A stretch of 64,000 bases of DNA from a virus. Positions 60,073 to 64,000 of the stretch are shown here, in pieces. The position numbers and the translations under genes are program-made. The stretch spans positions 19,951-83,950 of the IMG/VR virus record IMGVR_UViG_3300003702_000965; one strand, given 5' to 3'. The notes under the pieces were generated by a model. The model was given only the letters and a program-made list of their open reading frames with translations, had not been told where the DNA came from and did not search any database. Positions within the stretch are counted from its first letter, which is position 1, and each line of letters opens with the position of its first letter.

Positions 60073-60312
60073 ATGGACGGAAGATTTGACTTTAAAGTCG
60101 TTAACTGTAAAGAGAATCCAGATGGATCTGCCTCTTTCGAATTCGAGTATAGCAATGAGTTTGCTAAATTTTACGAAGAGACAACGGGCAAGGAAGTGGA
60201 CGAAGAGGGCTTCCAAGAGTTTATGACTAAGGCTCTCGAACAACTGCAAAAGGATAAATCGAATATAATTCCGATGAAAAAAGTGTTTGACTCCCCCGAA
60301 AGTAAATCTTAA
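60073..60312 (+). CDS. Small acidic protein (79 aa)
   Basis: The N-terminus is beta-prone (RFDFKVVNCKENPDGSASFEF), followed by an acidic helix (KEVDEEGFQEFMTKALEQL). Similar small proteins with a 'DGSAxFEF' strand occur in phages without known function. Confidence 0.55.
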   Translation: MDGRFDFKVVNCKENPDGSASFEFEYSNEFAKFYEETTGKEVDEEGFQEFMTKALEQLQKDKSNIIPMKKVFDSPESKS

Positions 60313-60329
60313 CCTTTCGCTTTGAGGCT

Positions 60330-60737
60330 ATGAATTGGGCCAATAGACATAAAGAGAAGTGGAACACTGGAGCCACCAAAGAACGAAACGAAAGAAGTAA
60401 AAAATTGATCACCTTAAGAAACGTTGGCTTTAAAGGCCGATACGGTGATCCTATGACAAATAGGATGGATAGGTTGATTTACTTATGTAAGGGAGAAAAA
60501 AAGTGGCTCCATAAATACAGAATAAGAAGCGATAGCAGGGTTTCCTCGGTAGCTATAAAACTCGAAAAGGAGTCTACGCTTGTTAAATATAATAAAAATT
60601 GGATGGCTTCCTTCATGCAGAATGATGGGACTTTCAACCCAGCTTTAGCCATCGATGAAGTCGTAAAGGTCATTGACTTGGCCGAAATAGACTTCCGTAA
60701 TAAAAGGAGAAGAAAATGCAAAGTAAGTCAGGATTAG
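60330..60737 (+). CDS. Unrecognised basic protein (135 aa)
   Basis: The protein is basic, with Arg/Lys-rich ends (MNWANRHKEKWNTGATKERN and RNKRRRKCKVSQD) and a helix near residues 95-125. It overlaps the next gene by 22 bases. A nucleic-acid-binding role is possible from charge only. Confidence 0.5.
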   Translation: MNWANRHKEKWNTGATKERNERSKKLITLRNVGFKGRYGDPMTNRMDRLIYLCKGEKKWLHKYRIRSDSRVSSVAIKLEKESTLVKYNKNWMASFMQNDGTFNPALAIDEVVKVIDLAEIDFRNKRRRKCKVSQD

Positions 60738-61258
60738 ATTGTCTCACGCCAGTAGGGAAAAAGTTCATCGAAAAGCAAAAAGAAACTGGCTTTATAATAG
60801 AGAATCTTCTTAATGTAAACGTTATACACACCGAGGACGATGCAGAAGAGTTTGATTGTTTTCTTTATGATTGGGGCAGTTCTTCTCACGACTCTGAACT
60901 AATGGGCGTTGGCGAAATAAAGGTGCGCCTCGAATTCAGCAGAGATCGAAAAGAAATTTGCACATTAAAGAAGCTGAAAAAATGGGGAACTTACTTAATA
61001 TCGGCAACTAAGCCTGACACTTTACAGAAACAAAGCCTAATACATAAAGTGCCTTCTTATCTCTTCGTCAACCTTCCCAACGATAGAAAGCTTTTAGTGT
61101 TTAAAATGACAGATAAAAATGGAATTTTCTTTTTTAAATTCGAAAAGGAATGGCGAAGGACTAGGTTCAGCAGTAACGACTATAAAGGCGACAAGTTCGA
61201 ACTGTGCGCCATGCTACCAATAGTAGGAAACAAACATTTTAAAAGCTTCGATTATTAA
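60716..61258 (+). CDS. Possible PD-(D/E)XK-fold protein (180 aa)
   Basis: Residues about 47-72 contain FDCFLYDWGS and GVGEIKVRLEF, a D...ExK order typical of restriction-endonuclease-fold nucleases. LISATKPDTLQKQSL and PSYLFVNLPNDRKLLVFKM fit the later strands. It starts with an ATG 6 bases after AAGGAG. The nuclease call is tentative. Confidence 0.45.
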   Translation: MQSKSGLDCLTPVGKKFIEKQKETGFIIENLLNVNVIHTEDDAEEFDCFLYDWGSSSHDSELMGVGEIKVRLEFSRDRKEICTLKKLKKWGTYLISATKPDTLQKQSLIHKVPSYLFVNLPNDRKLLVFKMTDKNGIFFFKFEKEWRRTRFSSNDYKGDKFELCAMLPIVGNKHFKSFDY

Positions 61259-61265
61259 TTTTATT

Positions 61266-61517
61266 ATGGAAAACATAACTCCAGTTCAGTTGTCGCTGGC
61301 GATTGGTTCGCTAGTGTGTCTTATTTTAGTTGTCAAAGATATGTTTGCCGAGGGCAAAACAGGGCTAGGCATAGCATGTATAGTTCTGACTTTTGTTTGC
61401 GGTATTGGAAGCCTTATTGCTTTTGTTTGGGGCTGGATGAATACGGGGGGTAAAGTTATGATTATTTGGACTGCACTTTGGATAGCTGGCCTTGTAGCGT
61501 CAGTAGTTGGTTTATGA
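61266..61517 (+). CDS. Small three-helix membrane protein (83 aa)
   Basis: Three membrane segments are evident: about 10-28 (LAIGSLVCLILVVKDMF), 34-56 (GIACIVLTFVCGIGSLIAFVW) and 63-83. It could be a holin-like or host-derived inner-membrane protein. It sits just before the tRNA gene, in the cargo-rich right end. Confidence 0.55.
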   Translation: MENITPVQLSLAIGSLVCLILVVKDMFAEGKTGLGIACIVLTFVCGIGSLIAFVWGWMNTGGKVMIIWTALWIAGLVASVVGL

Positions 61518-61524
61518 ACAGTTT

Positions 61525-61601
61525 GCCCCGATAGCTCAATTGGATAGAGCATCTGCCTTCTAAGCAGGGGGTTACAGGTTCGATCCCTGTTCGGGGTACC
61601 A
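61525..61601 (+). tRNA. tRNA-Arg (TCT anticodon), CCA encoded
   Basis: The acceptor stem is GCCCCGA (61525-61531) with TCGGGGT (61591-61597), including a terminal G-U. The D arm is GCTC/GAGC. The anticodon stem flanks loop CTTCTAA with TCT at 61559-61561. The T arm is ACAGG-TTCGATC-CCTGT. The discriminator A and CCA (61599-61601) are encoded. It reads AGA/AGG, codons used very often in this phage. A T-run after the CCA may act as terminator. Confidence 0.97.
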
Positions 61602-61625
61602 ATTTTTTTAGTTACGAACAGAAAA

Positions 61626-62423
61626 ATGAAATATATTAATAAACTTTTATTGTTGTCGGCGATAGCACTGCCACCGATTTTTCCACACGCAGAAACGATG
61701 ACGCCGTCATCAATGATCGAAAAATATGAGGGCTTGCTCATGCAAATGTCCAAGGCGACGCCTGACATATATTATCTTCTTTTACGAGGGGAAACATATG
61801 AGGAGAAAATCGAAGATAGAGAGAAGCTAAATGATAAAGATTTTACTTTGGCTATACAAGAGACGGAAGGTAGACGGATTTACGAACTAAGAGCAAGGAA
61901 TGGGGCTCTTTCCCACATGGCGATAGACAGCCTCAATGGCCAGATAGAATTAAGGAAATTAAACCTAGCCGGAAATAGAACAATCGACGACGAAGCATGC
62001 AAAAAAATCGCCGCGTATCTTCCTCGATTACAATCCTTGAATTTGTATGGGACTAGCGTTTCGGATAAGGGATTGATCTATCTCCTTGATTTGCGAGAAC
62101 TTAGGTCGCTACATGTTTTCGACACCAAGGTGACTTGGAACGGCGCAAATGAGTTTAGAGCGAAGATGGAATCAATTTCGGGTAACGATGATTTAGAAAT
62201 CACGGTAGGCCACGGAACCCCACCTCTTGGCAGCATTAAACACGGAGCGTTTTTAAGGGCAACCTATCAAAAGAACGTCGAACTAGGGAGATTAGATCCT
62301 AATTACATTGACAAGTACCCCTTGGCCAAAGCGGAGACCAGTGACGAGAAAAAATATGAGGAAGATTTGAAAAATGAAGCTGTAGAACCTATATTTAAGG
62401 AAGAAGATAATGAAGTCCCCTAA
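61626..62423 (+). CDS. Secreted leucine-rich repeat protein
   Basis: Residues 1-22 are a signal peptide (MKYINKLLLLSAIALPPIFP, HAE). Residues about 110-185 carry about three LRR units (LRKLNLAGNRTIDDEACKKI, LQSLNLYGTSVSDKGLIYL, LRSLHVFDTKVTWNGANEF). The GTxVSDKGL style is characteristic of planctomycete and verrucomicrobial secreted proteins. The rest is helical and charged. It probably came from the host lineage and may act in the host envelope or in superinfection exclusion; that is inference. Confidence 0.72.
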   Translation: MKYINKLLLLSAIALPPIFPHAETMTPSSMIEKYEGLLMQMSKATPDIYYLLLRGETYEEKIEDREKLNDKDFTLAIQETEGRRIYELRARNGALSHMAIDSLNGQIELRKLNLAGNRTIDDEACKKIAAYLPRLQSLNLYGTSVSDKGLIYLLDLRELRSLHVFDTKVTWNGANEFRAKMESISGNDDLEITVGHGTPPLGSIKHGAFLRATYQKNVELGRLDPNYIDKYPLAKAETSDEKKYEEDLKNEAVEPIFKEEDNEVP

Positions 62424-62607
62424 AAAAGAGCTTCCCCTTGACGACCTCTTTCTGCAAATAACCAAATGGAGGGTAGAAGCAGCGAGCTCTCATAATGACG
62501 GGTGGACTCGGCAACACTACCAAAGAATGCTGGACGAAGTTAAACGGGACTTAAACAAATCCTTACGAGAGATAGAAGAGGCGGAAATGTTGGATAATTA
62601 TGACTAA
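62410..62607 (+). CDS. Small helical protein (65 aa)
   Basis: The ATG overlaps the previous gene by 14 bases. The product (PLDDLFLQITKWRVEAASSH, then YQRMLDEVKRDLNKSLREIEE) is helical and may form a coil. Function unknown. Confidence 0.5.
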   Translation: MKSPKKELPLDDLFLQITKWRVEAASSHNDGWTRQHYQRMLDEVKRDLNKSLREIEEAEMLDNYD

Positions 62608-62671
62608 AAGAAAAAATTACGACATTCTTCCCGAGCCCGTCGAAGAAGATTATATTGTTTGGTTTTGGTGA
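62600..62671 (+). CDS. Tiny peptide bridging two genes (23 aa)
   Basis: ATG at 62600 overlaps the previous stop, and TGA at 62669-62671 overlaps the ATG of the next gene (TGATG). The peptide MTKRKNYDILPEPVEEDYIV plus a WFW end has a phage-like composition. Its fit at both junctions supports it, but it could be chance. Confidence 0.35.
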   Translation: MTKRKNYDILPEPVEEDYIVWFW

Positions 62672-63390
62672 TGGAAGTGTTGAACTTCAGGACCTTGCTG
62701 GGAAAACCTAGTGAAACAGTTGTAATATCTCTAAAAGAAAGATCCGACAGGAGGGAAATCTTCGATTCCAAATGGAAGAATTTATGTAAATATAGGTATT
62801 ATTTAGCCGAAAGAATGACAAAGGAGAAGGCTGGAGCCTTTCTCAAAAACTTCAACGGACACGATTTTCCGGATAATGTAGATGAAGGGACACCCTCTAG
62901 ATGGGGGTGTTTTTTGTCTCATTTTGATTGTATTGTTTCGGCTAAATCTAGAAATCTTGATTCCATTCTCATATTAGAGGACGATGCAGCGCCTAATTTA
63001 GATCTTCTTGAAGAGGAGTTTGTTTTGCCTCCCGATTGGGATGTAATTTATTTGGGGGCAGATGGGCCAGACGTACTTTGTGAATTTTCCACAAAAAATA
63101 TAAGATCAGACTTAACTTGGATAGATGACGATGTTAGATTTAACTTCTCCGGTTGGAAGAAAATTAAAACTTGGGGAACTTGGGCGATGCTCATAAGAAA
63201 CACCGTCTATGATAGCTTAATATCTGAGCTGCATTCATTTACGTTTTGTAAGGAGGACATAGACTCTTTAAGATTAGACGGAGTTTATTATCATTATCTC
63301 TGGAAAAAGTTCAGTTTCTACTACAAAGATGATTTTGTTTTGCATGATTACGACGCCAAATCTGACATAAAACATGTTGGAAATAACTAG
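62671..63390 (+). CDS. Glycosyltransferase family 25-like
   Basis: ATG at 62671 is chosen; the longer TTG reading at 62659 adds four residues. The family signature is SRWGCFLSHFDCIVSAKSRN with SILILEDDA (the EDD metal site) and the IYLGADGPD strand. TWGTWAMLIRN and the later acceptor region fit. GT25 includes bacterial LPS galactosyltransferases and eukaryotic/viral collagen hydroxylysine galactosyltransferases. The acceptor here is unknown. Confidence 0.85.
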   Translation: MEVLNFRTLLGKPSETVVISLKERSDRREIFDSKWKNLCKYRYYLAERMTKEKAGAFLKNFNGHDFPDNVDEGTPSRWGCFLSHFDCIVSAKSRNLDSILILEDDAAPNLDLLEEEFVLPPDWDVIYLGADGPDVLCEFSTKNIRSDLTWIDDDVRFNFSGWKKIKTWGTWAMLIRNTVYDSLISELHSFTFCKEDIDSLRLDGVYYHYLWKKFSFYYKDDFVLHDYDAKSDIKHVGNN

Positions 63391-63423
63391 TATATTAGTG
63401 TAAAGTTATTATGAGTAGTTTTT

Positions 63424-64000
63424 ATGTACATAAAGACCCTGACTGCGGCTTCGAGGAGGGCAACCAGAGGGTTCACGCTGATTGAACTTCTGGTTGTTAT
63501 AGCCATTATTGCGATCTTAGCGGCTCTTCTGCTTCCTGCACTGGGCTCCGCCAAACAAACGGGCTGGCAGGCTGCATGTATAAGCAACCAACGCCAACTT
63601 AACCTCGCTTACGCAGAATTCGCGGGAGATCACGAAAATAGGTTCCCTTATGCCTCAGCTTGGGCTGGTGAGCCTACTGGTATGTGGGCGTGGGTTGCGG
63701 ACAGTATGAGTGGTAACGGCCCGTGGGGCCAAACTGACAGACCTCTCTTCTTTTCTCCTTTAAAACCTTATGCGGGAATGGGCATATATCATTGTCCGGG
63801 GGATAGGTCAACGGTTACGGTTAATAATAAGATCATAAACAGGCCGCGTTCTTATAGTATAAATATTTTTGTCGGTGGTTGGTCGGGGTGGCCTTGGCTG
63901 TCAGATACGCAATACAAAATTCATCATACTTACGATGATGTATCTAACTCTAGTCAATTGTTTACTTTTATTGAAATGCCGCCTCAATCTATTAACGCTG
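63424..64000 (+). CDS. Pseudopilin-like secreted protein with class III signal peptide (3' truncated by window edge)
   Basis: ATG at 63424 opens a frame that runs to the window end. After a basic leader ([15 protein letters not shown]) comes the prepilin site [10 protein letters not shown] and a hydrophobic helix ending [10 protein letters not shown], the form most common in the PVC superphylum. The mature part has the short motifs [20 protein letters not shown] and YHCPGD seen in DUF1559-like/xcp-type pseudopilins. The base composition is clearly richer in G+C than the preceding genes, indicating recent acquisition from a host. It likely inserts into the host envelope through a prepilin peptidase. 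Confidence 0.85.
   Translation, partial: MYIKTLTAASRRATRGFTLIELLVVIAIIAILAALLLPALGSAKQTGWQAACISNQRQLNLAYAEFAGDHENRFPYASAWAGEPTGMWAWVADSMSGNGPWGQTDRPLFFSPLKPYAGMGIYHCPGDRSTVTVNNKIINRPRSYSINIFVGGWSGWPWLSDTQYKIHHTYDDVSNSSQLFTFIEMPPQSINA

Noticed and set aside
61286-61768. Minus-strand 160-aa frame across the tRNA
   Set aside because: It runs antisense through the tRNA and two well supported plus-strand genes.
63410-63484. Short frame MSSFYVHKD... ahead of the pseudopilin
   Set aside because: It is 24 codons long, overlaps the pseudopilin in another frame and has no supporting signal.
1-64000. Prophage with host chromosome flank
   Set aside because: No integrase, attachment repeat or housekeeping gene is visible; the host-like genes at the right end are isolated cargo among phage-type genes, though the sequence beyond 64000 is not seen.

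Overview
The window is a 64 kb piece of a large double-stranded DNA tailed phage genome. It carries virion/tail genes, a nearly complete phage replication set (RecA/UvsX-like recombinase, DnaB-type helicase, TOPRIM primase, DnaE-type polymerase, proofreading exonuclease, dUTPase, class II ribonucleotide reductase, dCMP deaminase, dNMP kinase), a sigma-70-like factor, a tRNA and an unusually rich set of sugar-modifying genes. No terminase, portal or major capsid gene is recognisable, so these lie outside the window. Two cargo proteins point to a host in the Planctomycetes-Verrucomicrobia-Chlamydiae group: a class III signal pseudopilin (63424 to the window end) with the [25 protein letters not shown]-type N-terminus very common in Verrucomicrobia, Lentisphaerae and Planctomycetes, and a secreted DKGL-type leucine-rich repeat protein (61626-62423). 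The host assignment is inference.

Layout. (1) 1-14350, plus strand: seven large virion or tail genes, mostly without recognisable homologues, with a PhoH ATPase gene among them. (2) 14351-21165, minus strand: small genes, a secreted Lys-rich protein with its own terminator, class II RNR, a row of small overlapping genes, a double-domain 2-oxoglutarate/Fe(II) oxygenase and dCMP deaminase. (3) 21166-21648: a divergent junction with no protein gene. It has a consensus promoter (TTGACA-17-TATTAT), about 430 nt of sequence rich in complementary segments including a long-range helix and a pseudoknot, and an intrinsic terminator: a candidate large structured RNA. (4) 21649-33129: sigma-like factor, then a tightly overlapping run of glycosyltransferases, methyltransferase, epimerase and GDP-mannose dehydratase. 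(5) 33113-45204: replication and recombination genes, in which the polymerase is split into a PHP piece and a catalytic piece with an exonuclease and a sulfotransferase between them. (6) 45212-55023: carbamoyltransferase, HNH endonuclease, probable ssDNA-binding protein and more glycosyltransferases. (7) 55020-55766: two minus-strand genes, one secreted. (8) 55879-64000: dNMP kinase and many small early-type genes, a Lys-Gly repeat protein, a mini MscS-like membrane protein, a DUF2384-like protein, tRNA-Arg(TCT), LRR protein, GT25 glycosyltransferase and pseudopilin.

How the parts may work together. RNR, dCMP deaminase, dUTPase and dNMP kinase supply dNTPs for the phage replisome. The Gmd/epimerase/GT/sulfotransferase/carbamoyltransferase/FkbM genes look like a phage-encoded programme for building and decorating a glycan, either on virion proteins or on the host surface. 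Expression seems to use sigma-70-type promoters whose -10 box lies only 5-11 nt before the start codon in at least seven places, so many mRNAs may be leaderless or nearly so; inside operons, ATGA/GTGA overlaps suggest translational coupling. The most noteworthy items are the structured RNA locus, the split DnaE, and a possible lysine hydroxylation/glycosylation set (PLOD-like oxygenase, GT25 enzyme and a repeated Lys-Gly protein).
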